From Bog-756 sp963828385 (lineage in GTDB: Bacteria > Actinomycetota > Acidimicrobiia > Acidimicrobiales > RAAP-2), in NCBI GenBank assembly GCA_963828385.1, contig CAWHEF010000002.1:2170001-2234000 (forward strand): DNA of 64,000 nt. Reading direction: 5' to 3'. The position numbers and the translations under genes are program-made. The notes beneath the pieces were generated by a model. That model was not told the DNA's origin and searched no databases. It saw nothing but the letters and a program-made list of their open reading frames with translations. Positions within the stretch are counted from its first letter, which is position 1. Each line of letters begins with the position of its first letter. Positions 1 to 8,063 of the stretch are shown in pieces.

Positions 1-541
1 ACAGCCAGTGATGGAGCGGGGACGCCGGGTCATAGAGTCTGCCAGTGGCGAGGTACGGCTGGTAGTACCAGGAGACCAGCACACTGAAGGCGCCGGCGAT
101 GACGGCCACGGCGACCGCGAGCATCACCAGCTTGGCGAGCGTCCAGCGCCATCGCCCGAAGCCCTGGGTCCAGGCGTAGCGGAAGGTGCCGGTCTCAAGC
201 TCACGGGCCAGCACCAGTGGCCCGACGAACGCCCCGATGAGCGCGGGAACAGGCTGCAGGACGAAGCCACCTTTCAGCATGCCGCCGGTGGCGTCGAAGT
301 TGAAGATCAGCTCACTGCAGGCAGTCGAGCTCGCCGGGTGGCAGGCGATGGCGGCGGCGTAGGCGTGGTGCAGCTGAAGGCCAACGAGCCACAGCCACAT
401 CGCCAGCGCGCCCAGGAAGACAGCCACGCCCCCCAGCGCAATTCGGTGCTGCCGCCAGGTGACCCAGGCCATGCGCCGCCACGGCAGCGGCCGAGGGTTC
501 TCGTCGTTATTCAGCAGAGTGGGAACGGTGAGCGTTGTCAC
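1..541 (-). CDS. ABC transporter permease, second paralogue (3' end beyond window)
   Basis: Reading leftwards from a GTG at 541, preceded by a GAAGGTG ribosome site, the protein contains WRRMAWVTWRQHR, then a membrane segment, then FVLQPVPALIGAFVGP and TGTFRYAWTQGFGRWRW. All of this is nearly identical to the permease encoded at 822-1847, so this is a second, tandem copy. It should be a multi-span inner-membrane subunit that pairs with the ATPase at 1895-2803. The reading frame is still open at base 1, so the C-terminus lies outside the window. Unlike its neighbour, this copy keeps an in-frame N-terminal extension (VTTLTVPTLLNNDEN). The substrate is unknown; YtrB-like systems are often linked to cell-envelope stress. 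Confidence 0.8.
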   Translation of the reverse strand, partial: MTTLTVPTLLNNDENPRPLPWRRMAWVTWRQHRIALGGVAVFLGALAMWLWLVGLQLHHAYAAAIACHPASSTACSELIFNFDATGGMLKGGFVLQPVPALIGAFVGPLVLARELETGTFRYAWTQGFGRWRWTLAKLVMLAVAVAVIAGAFSVLVSWYYQPYLATGRLYDPASPLHHWL

Positions 542-551
542 CTCGTCACCT

Positions 552-722
552 TCAACGGCTCTGCATCCCGGCCGAGGGTGGGCCCGCCAACGCTGGGACC
601 GTCACGGCGGCCTTGAGCGCCTGGCCGGCATCGCGTCGAGTGAGGAGTAGCAACCTCGTCGTCTCGGTCCGTCGGGGCGGTGTCATCAGGTGCTGGATCC
701 TAAAAGTTGTGAGTGCGCACAT
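552..722 (-). CDS. Small ORF carrying a duplicated ATPase C-terminal tail
   Basis: A 56-codon frame starts at an ATG with GGAG six bases upstream and stops ten bases before the permease start at 541. Its last residues (PALAGPPSAGMQSR) match the last residues of the ABC ATPase at 1895-2803 (GPSSAGMRNSRR). The spacing to the downstream permease also copies the ATPase-permease junction. I read it as the scar of a tandem duplication that included the end of the ATPase gene. Whether the short peptide is made is unknown. Confidence 0.3.
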   Translation of the reverse strand: MCALTTFRIQHLMTPPRRTETTRLLLLTRRDAGQALKAAVTVPALAGPPSAGMQSR

Positions 723-821
723 CGGATTCTCCGTTTCGTATTCGGTCCGCCGCTGCTCGGGGCGTTCGGCCTCATGACACTTCTTTGACGTCCCCGTGGT
801 AAGACGGTGATGCCCTTCGCA

Positions 822-1847
822 TCACGCCGCTCGACAGCGGACCAGCCAGACGGTCACGGCCATGAGCAGCACCGACAGCGCGAGCAGCCAGCCACCCTCG
901 ATCCACTGGAACGGCCAGAAGTGGCTGATCGGTTGGTAGTCGGCCCATTCGGTGTAGCCGTGCTGGAGGAGACACTGCGTTGGGCTAAGGGAGCCAGAGC
1001 CCAGAATTCCGGAGTGGATGCCGCCGTTGCCAGATGCAACGAATGATGAAGGGCAGAGCTGCGGGAGCAGGCTGAGGGGGGGTCGGGCTCCGAACGCGGC
1101 TTTCCCGCCCTTGGTCCACCACTCGCTCGTGATCCACGCGGCACCGGGTAGGTTCGAACCTTTCGCAACCAGCGATGGCAGGTAGTGCTGGCGCAGGACA
1201 TTCGCCGTCAGGAGAGCCAGTGCGGCATAGACGGCGAGGGTGGCGACGATCGCGGGCACGATGCGGCGGATGATCATGCCGGCGAGGACGCCGATCGCGA
1301 AGGCGGCGAGCGCCCACCCGGCAAACGCGACCGGGCGGAGGTCGAACAGACCGGCAGAGAGCGGGCTCGCCCCGGTAACGTTGGGGGCGTTCTGAGCGGC
1401 GACGTAGGGCTGGTAATACCAGGACAACAACACGCTGAAGGCTCCGGCGAGGGATGCCACTCCGACCCCGAGCGCCACCAGCTTGGCGACCGCCCAGCGC
1501 CACCGGCCGAAACCCTGGGTCCAGGCATAGCGGAAGGTTCCGGTCTCAAACTCACGGGCCAGCACCAGTGGCCCGACGAACGCTCCGATGAGCGCGGGCA
1601 CCGGCTGTAGGACGAAGCCACCCTTCAAAATGACGTTCGTGCTCTGAAAGCTGGTGATCAGGTTCTGGCAGGAAGCGGAGCTCGTCGGGTGGCAGGCGAT
1701 GGCTGCGGCGTAGGCGTGGTGCAGCTGGATTCCGGCGATCCACAGCCACACCCCCAACGCGCCCAGGAAGACAGCCACACCGCCCAGCGCAATTCGGTGC
1801 TGCCGCCAGGTGACCCAGGCCATGCGCCGCCACGGCAGCGGCCGCAT
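822..1847 (-). CDS. ABC transporter permease (YtrC/D-like)
   Basis: A protein of about 341 residues with roughly six hydrophobic spans (near residues 20-40, 90-115, 125-150, 175-200, 205-225 and the C-terminus), fitting an ABC-2-type membrane subunit. I start it at the ATG with AAGGAG upstream (MRPLPWRR). A few upstream codons are open, but the GTG that corresponds to the paralogue's start is out of frame here because of a 2-base difference. It lies directly downstream of the ATPase and GntR regulator, so it should form an exporter with them. The substrate is not predictable. Confidence 0.85.
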   Translation of the reverse strand: MRPLPWRRMAWVTWRQHRIALGGVAVFLGALGVWLWIAGIQLHHAYAAAIACHPTSSASCQNLITSFQSTNVILKGGFVLQPVPALIGAFVGPLVLAREFETGTFRYAWTQGFGRWRWAVAKLVALGVGVASLAGAFSVLLSWYYQPYVAAQNAPNVTGASPLSAGLFDLRPVAFAGWALAAFAIGVLAGMIIRRIVPAIVATLAVYAALALLTANVLRQHYLPSLVAKGSNLPGAAWITSEWWTKGGKAAFGARPPLSLLPQLCPSSFVASGNGGIHSGILGSGSLSPTQCLLQHGYTEWADYQPISHFWPFQWIEGGWLLALSVLLMAVTVWLVRCRAA

Positions 1848-1894
1848 GTTCGTCTCCTTCCCCACGCGCGGGAATGGTCAGCGTCGTCACTTCG

Positions 1895-2803
1895 TCACCT
1901 CCTACTGTTCCGCATCCCGGCCGAGGATGGGCCCGGCAACACTGAGGCGCCGGGCTCGCGCAGGTAGGCCAGGGCGAGCTCTTCGAGACTCACCGGGTGC
2001 TCCTCCCACCCCGACGGCACTGCGTCGGTGCTTCCATTCGTCCTCACCAAGAGGTGAGCCTGGGCCTCGCCGCGCCAGGCGTGCACCACGCCCAGTCGTT
2101 CCGTGAACCTGTCGACCTCGACGGCCGGTCCGGTCAGCACACGGTGGTGGGCAACCAGGTCGTCGACCTCGCCAGCCACCTGCACCCGGCCCAGCGACAC
2201 CAAGATGAGGTAGTCAGCCACCCGCTCGAGTTCGGTGAGCACGTGCGAGGACAGCACCACCGACACGCCGTCTTCGACCATGGCGGTCATCACCGTGGCC
2301 ATGAAGTCGTGGCGGGCCAGTGGGTCGAGCATCGCCATCGGCTCGTCGAGCACGAGGAGTCTCGGCCGCCGTGCAAGCGCCAGGGTCAGCGCAAGCTGCG
2401 CCTGCTGGCCGCCAGACAGGTTGCCGGCCTTGCGCTGCAATGGGATGTCCAGCTCGCCCAACCGGGCTTCGGCGTAGTGCTGGTCGAAGTGCCGGTTCAG
2501 ATTGCGGGTGAGGTGCAGCATGTCGGCGACGGAGAGGTTCTCGTATAGCGGCGCGTCCTGGGCGACGAACGCGATGGCGTCGAGCGCGACGGGCGACCCG
2601 GGCCGCATATGGCCGAGAACGCTCACTGCGCCAGCGGTCGGGTCCGTGAGGCCGACCGCCACGTTCAACAGGGTGGTCTTGCCCGCCCCGTTCGGTCCGA
2701 CCAGCGCGACCACGTGCCCATCGGGAACGGCCAGCGTGCACTCACGCAAGGCCCACGTGCTGCCATAGCGTTTCCCGAGGTCGTTTGCTTCGATCACGTT
2801 CAT
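1895..2803 (-). CDS. ABC transporter ATP-binding protein (YtrB-like)
   Basis: A 302-residue nucleotide-binding subunit. It shows Walker A (GPNGAGKTT, about residues 36-44), the LSGGQ signature (about 128), Walker B (RLLVLDEP, about 148-155) and the switch histidine (SSH). A C-terminal extension of about 90 residues follows the catalytic core. It should hydrolyse ATP at the inner face of the membrane to drive the adjacent permeases. Its ATG overlaps the stop of the GntR regulator by four bases, which indicates translational coupling. The gene order regulator-ATPase-permease-permease matches ytr-type operons. Confidence 0.92.
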   Translation of the reverse strand: MNVIEANDLGKRYGSTWALRECTLAVPDGHVVALVGPNGAGKTTLLNVAVGLTDPTAGAVSVLGHMRPGSPVALDAIAFVAQDAPLYENLSVADMLHLTRNLNRHFDQHYAEARLGELDIPLQRKAGNLSGGQQAQLALTLALARRPRLLVLDEPMAMLDPLARHDFMATVMTAMVEDGVSVVLSSHVLTELERVADYLILVSLGRVQVAGEVDDLVAHHRVLTGPAVEVDRFTERLGVVHAWRGEAQAHLLVRTNGSTDAVPSGWEEHPVSLEELALAYLREPGASVLPGPSSAGMRNSRR

Positions 2804-3342
2804 GCGACACCCTCCGTTTCGGTGCGTGGCGCGCCACGGCCGTCGTGAGAGCTGCCGCGGCGCTCACGAAAATCCCGCAACACGCTGGTGAACAGCGCCA
2901 CGATCCCGTCCTCGTCCAATCCCGCCGTATCTGCAGTGGTCAGCCAGGTGAGCAGGGAGCGGCGCAGTCCGGTCAGCTCGGGAAGTGCGACCTGGCTGAC
3001 CGACGCCTGGATGAACGTGCCCTGGCCCGGCCGCCCGGTCGTCAGGCCCTTGATCTCGAGCTCCCGGTAGGACTTGAGCACCGTGTTCGGGTTGATGGCC
3101 AGCGACGCGACCACATCTCTCACCTTGGGCAGCTGGTCGCCCGGCTTGAGGTAACCGAGCCGCAACGCATGCTCCACCTGCTGGACAAGCTGCAGGTACG
3201 TCGGCACACCAGAGGCGGGATCCAGCCGAAATTCGATCGCCGACCCCGGCACGCGTGCAGTGGTCAGGCCATCGCCAGCGGCAGCGTCATCCGGAGCAAC
3301 GCCGGCCTCATTATCCGACATGATCGCTTTATCTAGTGACAT
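2800..3342 (-). CDS. GntR-family transcriptional regulator, YtrA subfamily
   Basis: A 180-residue protein whose winged helix-turn-helix lies at about residues 45-115 (YLQLVQQVEHALRLGYLKPG, LPKVRDVVASLAINPNTVLK, YRELEIKGL). Only a short C-terminal effector/dimer segment follows, as in the YtrA class. It should repress its own operon. Start choice is uncertain: ATGs at 3342 and 3321 are both in frame and neither has a clear ribosome site, so leaderless translation is possible. A short imperfect inverted repeat (CTTAT...ATAAAG) covers the start region and could be the operator. Confidence 0.88.
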   Translation of the reverse strand: MSLDKAIMSDNEAGVAPDDAAAGDGLTTARVPGSAIEFRLDPASGVPTYLQLVQQVEHALRLGYLKPGDQLPKVRDVVASLAINPNTVLKSYRELEIKGLTTGRPGQGTFIQASVSQVALPELTGLRRSLLTWLTTADTAGLDEDGIVALFTSVLRDFRERRGSSHDGRGAPRTETEGVA

Positions 3343-3375
3343 AAGACAGGACTACAACAGATCAGAGCTGCGTTG

Positions 3376-3594
3376 TCAACAGCGCCGCACGGCTTCAGAG
3401 GTCCCCGATCGATCCAAAAAAACGGCCTCGAGCAGCGCATATGGGTCGAGGAAATCTTCGATGACCCCTTGACCTCGCGGCCCGATCGAGGTCTCAACTC
3501 CGCTCCCTGGCGCCGCCTCCAGTAGCGGCACACCCATGACGAACCTTCCCTTCATCAGGCCACCGCTCAACCCCTCGCGCCCGAGGGCGAGCAC
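3376..3594 (-). CDS. Hypothetical short ORF, possible gene remnant
   Basis: This 72-codon frame uses G/C-rich third positions like a coding region and is open further upstream (LLIGNVLALGREGLSGG), but I recognise no family. It ends after a run of seven T/A bases near 3416-3422. It is the only candidate in the 376-base stretch 3343-3718, which otherwise shows nothing. It may be the residue of a truncated gene or not a gene at all. Confidence 0.22.
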   Translation of the reverse strand: MLALGREGLSGGLMKGRFVMGVPLLEAAPGSGVETSIGPRGQGVIEDFLDPYALLEAVFLDRSGTSEAVRRC

Positions 3595-3718
3595 GTTCCC
3601 GATCAGCAGGGGGCGGGCGACGAACGAACCCGACCGGCGGTGGTGTCCGGGTGGACGCCGGGAACAGTTGTCACATCCGCTGCGTACGATGGCTCTGAGG
3701 CAGGCTTGGGAGGTCGGA

Positions 3719-3997
3719 ATGCTGTTCCTCGGATGGATCTTGCTGAGCGAGTTCCGCAGAGCGAGGGAGAAGCGACGCCCCTACCGGCTGAGTGGCCGGG
3801 AGCGGGTTATGAACGTCATCGTTTCCTTCGCTACCGCCGCCGACATCGTCCTAGTCATGTCCTTCATGCGGCTTATCGGCGTACGGGGAGGAGCGGTGAC
3901 GACCGTGGCTGTCATCTGCGGCTTCCTAAGCTTCTTCGTCAACTACTTCATCGTGGCGAGTGTGTTCCCGCCAGACCCCACCAAGAAGCGGCAGTAG
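3719..3997 (+). CDS. Small membrane protein
   Basis: The start is fixed by GGGAGG five bases before the ATG, giving 92 residues. There is a short hydrophobic N-terminus (MLFLGWILL), a basic stretch (RRAREKRRPYR) and two hydrophobic segments (about 33-52 and 60-82). I recognise no family. It stands alone between the GntR operon and the glyoxalase remnant. Confidence 0.5.
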   Translation: MLFLGWILLSEFRRAREKRRPYRLSGRERVMNVIVSFATAADIVLVMSFMRLIGVRGGAVTTVAVICGFLSFFVNYFIVASVFPPDPTKKRQ

Positions 3998-4229
3998 TTC
4001 TGGGCAGTGGCTAACACATGAAATGACATGAAGGCCTCGTCACGCGTTGCGGGACTCGAGGGACCAAGCGCGTCCGGAGAGTGCTGAAAAGGGGAATCCC
4101 GGCTCTCCACGCCTGCCACCAGTGGCGAGGGTTCGAATAGCGGTTCAGTGGTGAGAAGCGTCCAGCTGGCACGATCGCCAGGGAAATCGAAGGGTACGCT
4201 CTGCGCAGACGTGGCAAGGAGGCTCAGGG

Positions 4230-4633
4230 ATGGCAACGGTCAGTGTTCGCTACATCGTCGACGACGTGGATGCCGCTATCGCCTTCTACTGCGAGCACCT
4301 CGGCTTCCGCGAAGAGATGCACCCTGCTCCGGCGTTCGCCATGCTCTCCAGAGGAGACCTTCGCCTTGTGCTCAGTGCCCCCGGCGGTGGGCCCGGTGGC
4401 GGTCAGGCCATGCCGGACGGGACCGTTCCCACCCGGGAGGGTGGAACCGCTTCTCGATCGAGGTGTCTGATCTGGGAGCGGCCGTGGACGCGCTGCGTGA
4501 GGCGGGAGCTCACTTTCGCAACGACATCGTTGCGGGGGTTGGTGGGAAGCAGACCCTGGTCGACGACCCTTCGGGGAACCCGGTTGAGCTGTTCGAGCCG
4601 AGCCTGGCGGAGGCCCGCCTCGATAGCCAATAG
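4230..4633 (+). pseudogene. VOC/glyoxalase-like protein, frameshifted
   Basis: The first half (VRYIVDDVDAAIAFYCEHLGF) and the second half (GGWNRFSIEVSDLGAAVDAL, then NDIVAGVGGKQTLVDDPSGN) together give a typical vicinal-oxygen-chelate protein of about 134 residues. They lie in different frames. One base is missing around 4430-4436, next to CCC and CCCGGG runs. AAGGAGG precedes the ATG. Restored, it would be a single-domain metal-dependent dioxygenase/glyoxalase-superfamily member, often annotated as a VOC protein of unknown substrate. It may be a true pseudogene or a sequencing error. Confidence 0.75.
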
Positions 4634-4663
4634 CAACGCGATCGTGATCGGATGGTGCTGCCC

Positions 4664-4900
4664 TCAGGCGAGGTCGACGTGTCCGGCGATGGCGGTGACG
4701 ACCCGGGCGATGAGGTAGGCGGCGGCGATCCCGGCACCGGGCCCGATGACCCATCCTCTGAGGATGCCGGTGAGTACCCGACGGTTGACAGTGTCGCGGC
4801 CTCGGGCGGCGCCAGCGCCGGCCATGGCCCCGATGAGCGTCTGGTTCATGGAGGTGAAGAACCCGAAGCCGACGGCGGTGATGACCACGACCTGCACCGG
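4664..4900 (-). pseudogene. C-terminal fragment of a PiT-type inorganic phosphate permease
   Basis: Reading leftwards, the frame encodes VVVITAVGFGFFTSMNQT, then GAMAGAGAARG, then RRVLTGILRGWVIGPGAGIA and a final hydrophobic span. This resembles the last two membrane helices and the conserved second motif of PiT (PF01384) transporters. Nothing upstream continues the protein: at about 4895-4905 the sequence switches to a recombinase on the other strand. It is therefore a truncated, non-functional tail. The family match is by eye. Confidence 0.5.
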
Positions 4901-4903
4901 AAA

Positions 4904-5453
4904 ACCGATCCGCGCCGACGTCCTAGCAGCCGCCGTCTTCGATGCCCTCATCGCCTTCTACGCCGACCCCGACGTCATCCAACGAGCCATCGTTCTCAAA
5001 ACCCAACAAGTCGCTACCATCACCTGCCAACACCCCGACGAGATCGACGCCACCGCCGCCGAGCTCAGAAAGACCGAAGCCGCCATCGAGCGCTACATCC
5101 TCGCCTTCGAAGCCGGCACCGTCAGCGACGACATGTTCGGCCCCCGTGTCCACGACCTCGGCGACCGCGCCCGCACTCTCAAAGCCCGCCGCGATGAACT
5201 CGCGATGAACTCGAAGAAGCCGCACACATCGCCGCCGCCATGGACCTGCCCGCCCAAACGGACCTCGACGCGCTACGTCGCCGAACTCGAAGAGATCATC
5301 AAATCCGGCTCCGACGCCCGGCGCAAGGCCGCCGCCCAAGCCTTCGTCGATCGCCTCGTCGTCCAAGCACCCGGGGTCATCCAACCCACCTACTTCATAC
5401 GAGGCGGCCTCCCCACCAACACGGCTGACAACCCAGTCAAACCGCCCCCATAG
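4904..5453 (+). pseudogene. C-terminal stub of a large serine recombinase
   Basis: From IRADVLAAAVFDAL through ELRKTEAAIERYILAFEAGT and ELEEIIKSGSDARRKAAAQA to the end, this is the coiled-coil and C-terminal part of large serine recombinases. The resolvase catalytic domain and zinc ribbon are missing. Inside it, an 11-base tandem duplication (GCGATGAACTC at 5191-5201 and 5202-5212) throws the frame. A single extra T at 5278 restores it, leaving about 26 nonsense residues in an otherwise open frame. It is a dead remnant of a mobile element, ending 27 bases from tRNA-Val. Confidence 0.8.
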
Positions 5454-5480
5454 CGACGACCCGCGCCGTTACAAAACTAG

Positions 5481-5554
5481 TGGGCGCTGCCGGACTCGAA
5501 CCGACGGCCTGCTGGTTGTAAGCCAGCTGCTCTGACCAACTGAGCTAAGCGCCC
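5481..5554 (-). tRNA. tRNA-Val (anticodon UAC)
   Basis: The reverse complement folds as a standard cloverleaf: acceptor GGGCGCT/AGCGCCC, D arm GCTC/GAGC, anticodon stem GCTGG/CCAGC around loop CTTACAA, and T arm with TTCGAGT. Anticodon TAC reads GUA. CCA is not encoded. Confidence 0.95.
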
Positions 5555-5749
5555 GTGCGTGCACGAGATCGTAGTTGCCGACATGCCGGTGTCCCGGCGA
5601 CGTGACCGGCCATTGCCCAATCTGGCCGCGACTGCCAGATCATGCATCCGGGAGACGGATCGAACAGTCAGCTGGAGCCTGCTCTCCGACGCGGAGGCTT
5701 CAGCTTCAAGCAATGATGGACAAGTGATCAGCACCGACGGACACAGCCC

Positions 5750-6619
5750 TTGACCACCGCCGATGACGGCGCGCCCTTCTATGCCGTCCCGGGGCCCATG
5801 ACCGACTTGAACGGATGCCCGCCCGGAGCCTTCTCGGGCCTTCCCACCGATCCCGCCGAGCTCTGTGGCGTCGTCCAAGGATTGTTGGTCCACGAAGAGT
5901 GGGCTCCGGCCTACGGCCTCGAGCTGGCTGACGAGCGTCGCCAGCAGGTTCGCATCCGTCCAGCGCAGACCATGGTCGACGTGATCCTCTCCATGGACCC
6001 CACCCCGCTCGTGAATTCTCGGCCGCCGACGCGAAGGATGGTCGGCAACTGCCGACACTTCACCACTCTCAGCACCGCCCTTCTGCGCCGGGCAGGAACC
6101 GAGGCCCGGGCGCGTTGTGGATTCGCCTCTTACTTCGAGCCGGGCAGGATGGTGGACCACTGGATCACCGAGTTCCGCCTGGACGGTCGATGGGTCCGAA
6201 TCGATGCCCAACTCGACGACTTACAGCGTCAGGTGATCAAAGCCCCGTTCGACCCGACAGCGATCCCGGCGGGCCGGTTTCTGGCCGGGGGAGAAGCGTG
6301 GGCCATGTGCAGAGGCGGGGATGACCCTTCCCGTTTCGGCATCTTCGACATGTGGGGACTGTGGTTCGTCCGCTCCAACGTCATCCGCGACCTGGCCGCC
6401 CTCAACAAGGTGGAAATGCTTCCCTGGGACGCCTGGGGGCCCATGACCTTCCGCCAGGATCCCGATCCCGCTCAATCGGTGCTGACCGACGAGATGGCGG
6501 CGATCATCGCCGCTGACCGACTGTCCTCCCTCAACGACCTCTATCAAAGGGACGAGTTGGCCGTGCCTTCCATCGTCTACGACGGGAGGTTTGACGAGGT
6601 TTGCCACCTCGGACTCTAG
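5750..6619 (+). CDS. Transglutaminase-like domain protein
   Basis: A protein of up to 289 residues. The segment NCRHFTTLSTALLRRAG (about 101-117) has the Cys-containing helix of the transglutaminase/protease fold. It is followed by a His (VDHWITEF) and an Asp (WVRIDAQLDD), which together give a plausible Cys-His-Asp triad. No signal peptide is visible, so it is probably cytoplasmic. The TTG at 5750 is the first possible start after a stop, but an ATG at 5798 is as likely; neither has a good ribosome site. The substrate is unknown. Confidence 0.8.
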   Translation: MTTADDGAPFYAVPGPMTDLNGCPPGAFSGLPTDPAELCGVVQGLLVHEEWAPAYGLELADERRQQVRIRPAQTMVDVILSMDPTPLVNSRPPTRRMVGNCRHFTTLSTALLRRAGTEARARCGFASYFEPGRMVDHWITEFRLDGRWVRIDAQLDDLQRQVIKAPFDPTAIPAGRFLAGGEAWAMCRGGDDPSRFGIFDMWGLWFVRSNVIRDLAALNKVEMLPWDAWGPMTFRQDPDPAQSVLTDEMAAIIAADRLSSLNDLYQRDELAVPSIVYDGRFDEVCHLGL

Positions 6620-6639
6620 GACCGCCCGTCAGCGAGCGG

Positions 6640-6685
6640 CCCGGAATGGGGCGCGTGCCGCGCTATATCCACGCCCCATTCCGGG
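6640..6685. terminator. Bidirectional terminator hairpin
   Basis: A perfect 14-bp inverted repeat (CCCGGAATGGGGCG ... CGCCCCATTCCGGG) with an 18-base loop sits between the convergent ends of the transglutaminase-like gene (6619) and hsp20 (6697). There is no long T tract, so I call it by position and stem strength. Confidence 0.7.
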
Positions 6686-6696
6686 ATCCTCGCGGA

Positions 6697-7131
6697 TCAG
6701 GCAGACAGCCGCTGCTGGTCGGGGTGAGCAGTGACCTCGATACGACGGGGCTTGGCGTGCTCGGCCACCGGGATGGCCAGGCTGAGCACCCCGCTCTCGT
6801 ACTCGGCCCGGATGTGCTCGGTATCGAGGTTGTTGCCCAGCACCACCTGTCGGGTGAACGTCCCGAACGGCCGCTCCGAGATCACCGACTCGATCCCATC
6901 GGACATCGTAGGAACGGGTCGTTCCGCCTTGATGCTGAGGACATTGTCCTCGACGGTCAGTTCCACGTCGTCCGCATTGACTCCGGGCAGATCCAGACGA
7001 ATCAGGAACGAGTCGTCCTTGCGGTAGGCGTCCATCGGCATCGCCATCGGACGCGGGCCGTTCTGGGCTCCCCAGAGCTGCTGGAACACCCGGTCGACGT
7101 CTCGGAACGGGTCGCTTCTTACAAGAGCCAT
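6697..7131 (-). CDS. Hsp20/alpha-crystallin small heat-shock protein
   Basis: A protein of about 144 residues that binds unfolding proteins as an ATP-independent holdase in the cytoplasm. The alpha-crystallin domain covers about residues 35-130, with the A-x-x-x-[x]G-V-L core (AEYESGVLSLAIPV) near the C-terminus. I start at the ATG (MALVRSDPFRDV) eight bases after AGGAGG; a GTG three codons upstream is also open. A perfect CIRCE element lies about 70 bases upstream, so HrcA (encoded at 48872-49945) should repress it. Confidence 0.95.
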   Translation of the reverse strand: MALVRSDPFRDVDRVFQQLWGAQNGPRPMAMPMDAYRKDDSFLIRLDLPGVNADDVELTVEDNVLSIKAERPVPTMSDGIESVISERPFGTFTRQVVLGNNLDTEHIRAEYESGVLSLAIPVAEHAKPRRIEVTAHPDQQRLSA

Positions 7132-7198
7132 CACCTTCACCTCCTGCAGTTACGGTTCAACTTCCGTGCCCAAGCTGATCTGCGGCAACACAGGTATT

Positions 7199-7225
7199 TT
7201 AGCACTCTCGACCCGAGAGTGCTAA
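7199..7225 (-). promoter_or_regulatory. CIRCE operator of hsp20
   Basis: TTAGCACTC-N9-GAGTGCTAA is a perfect match to the HrcA-binding CIRCE consensus. On the coding strand the right arm runs into TAAAAT, a possible -10 box, so repressor and polymerase sites overlap. It is 67 bases from the hsp20 start codon. Confidence 0.95.
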
Positions 7226-7273
7226 CAATTTCCCGGCCCTCCCCGGCGTACCGGGACCGGGTACCCGCTCAGG

Positions 7274-8014
7274 TCAGCGAGCCGCCGCTTCGACGAGGGC
7301 GGCGAGCAGCTCCGGGGTCGACGCCGCCACCGGCGCCCTCCGGGCGTCGTGATCGACCGTGATCAGTTCACGCCCGGCACTCTCACCGATTGCTGCGCCC
7401 GACTCCGTGCACACCAACATCCCGCCCAGATAGTCCCAACTTCCGAGACGTGATCCCCCGACCACGGCGTAGCCGTCGAGCACCCCCTCGGCTACGGCAC
7501 AGAGATCGAGCGCCGCCGCCCCGAGGATGCGGAACTGTGACCAACCGAGATACCGGGTCGGATAGCCCGAGAACCCGACGATGGCCTCGTCGAGCGCCGT
7601 GCACGTCGTGGGCCCGATCGGTTCACCGTCGCATCGGGCACCCTTCCCTCGGGCAGCCTCGAAACGCACGCCGGATGCCTGATTGACCACGACCGACGCC
7701 AGAGGCCCAGCTGCATCGAGCGCGCACAGACTGGTGGCGTACCAGGGAATGCCACGAGCGGCGTTCGTCGAGCCGTCCACCGGGTCGAGCACCACCACGA
7801 TGTCCCGATCGGGACCGTGGATCCCGGACTCCTCGGAGAGCACGCCGAACCCGGCGTCGGAGAGGACCGAGACCGCAACGGTGTCGGCCACCAGATCGGA
7901 GTTGTACTGGCCGCGGCGGTGCCCAGATGGACCCCAGTCCTCCAGATCCTCGAGGGCTCTCCCGACCGCCGATGCCGCTTCGTGGAGCGTGTCGAGCACG
8001 GCGGCATCCTCCAC
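7274..8014 (-). CDS. Inositol monophosphatase family protein
   Basis: A 246-residue Mg-dependent phosphatase of the IMPase/CysQ superfamily. Metal-site motifs are visible: SEES (about 60-63), DPVDGSTN (about 77-84) and SWDYLGGMLVCTESG (about 190-204). The natural substrate could be inositol phosphate, PAP or fructose bisphosphate and cannot be told from sequence. The start is a GTG at 8014. It is transcribed away from the gene at 8064, leaving a short 49-base divergent spacer. Confidence 0.9.
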   Translation of the reverse strand: MEDAAVLDTLHEAASAVGRALEDLEDWGPSGHRRGQYNSDLVADTVAVSVLSDAGFGVLSEESGIHGPDRDIVVVLDPVDGSTNAARGIPWYATSLCALDAAGPLASVVVNQASGVRFEAARGKGARCDGEPIGPTTCTALDEAIVGFSGYPTRYLGWSQFRILGAAALDLCAVAEGVLDGYAVVGGSRLGSWDYLGGMLVCTESGAAIGESAGRELITVDHDARRAPVAASTPELLAALVEAAAR

Positions 8015-8063
8015 TCGGGCGACGATACCGGATCGGATCGTTGGCCATTAGGCTGACCATCCT

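Noticed and set aside
4904..5453. Active site-specific recombinase
   Set aside because: The resolvase catalytic domain with its Ser and the zinc ribbon are absent; only the C-terminal coiled coil remains.
5453..5560. Attachment-site direct repeat at tRNA-Val
   Set aside because: I could not find a second copy of the tRNA 3' end nearby, and large serine recombinases do not usually use tRNA genes.
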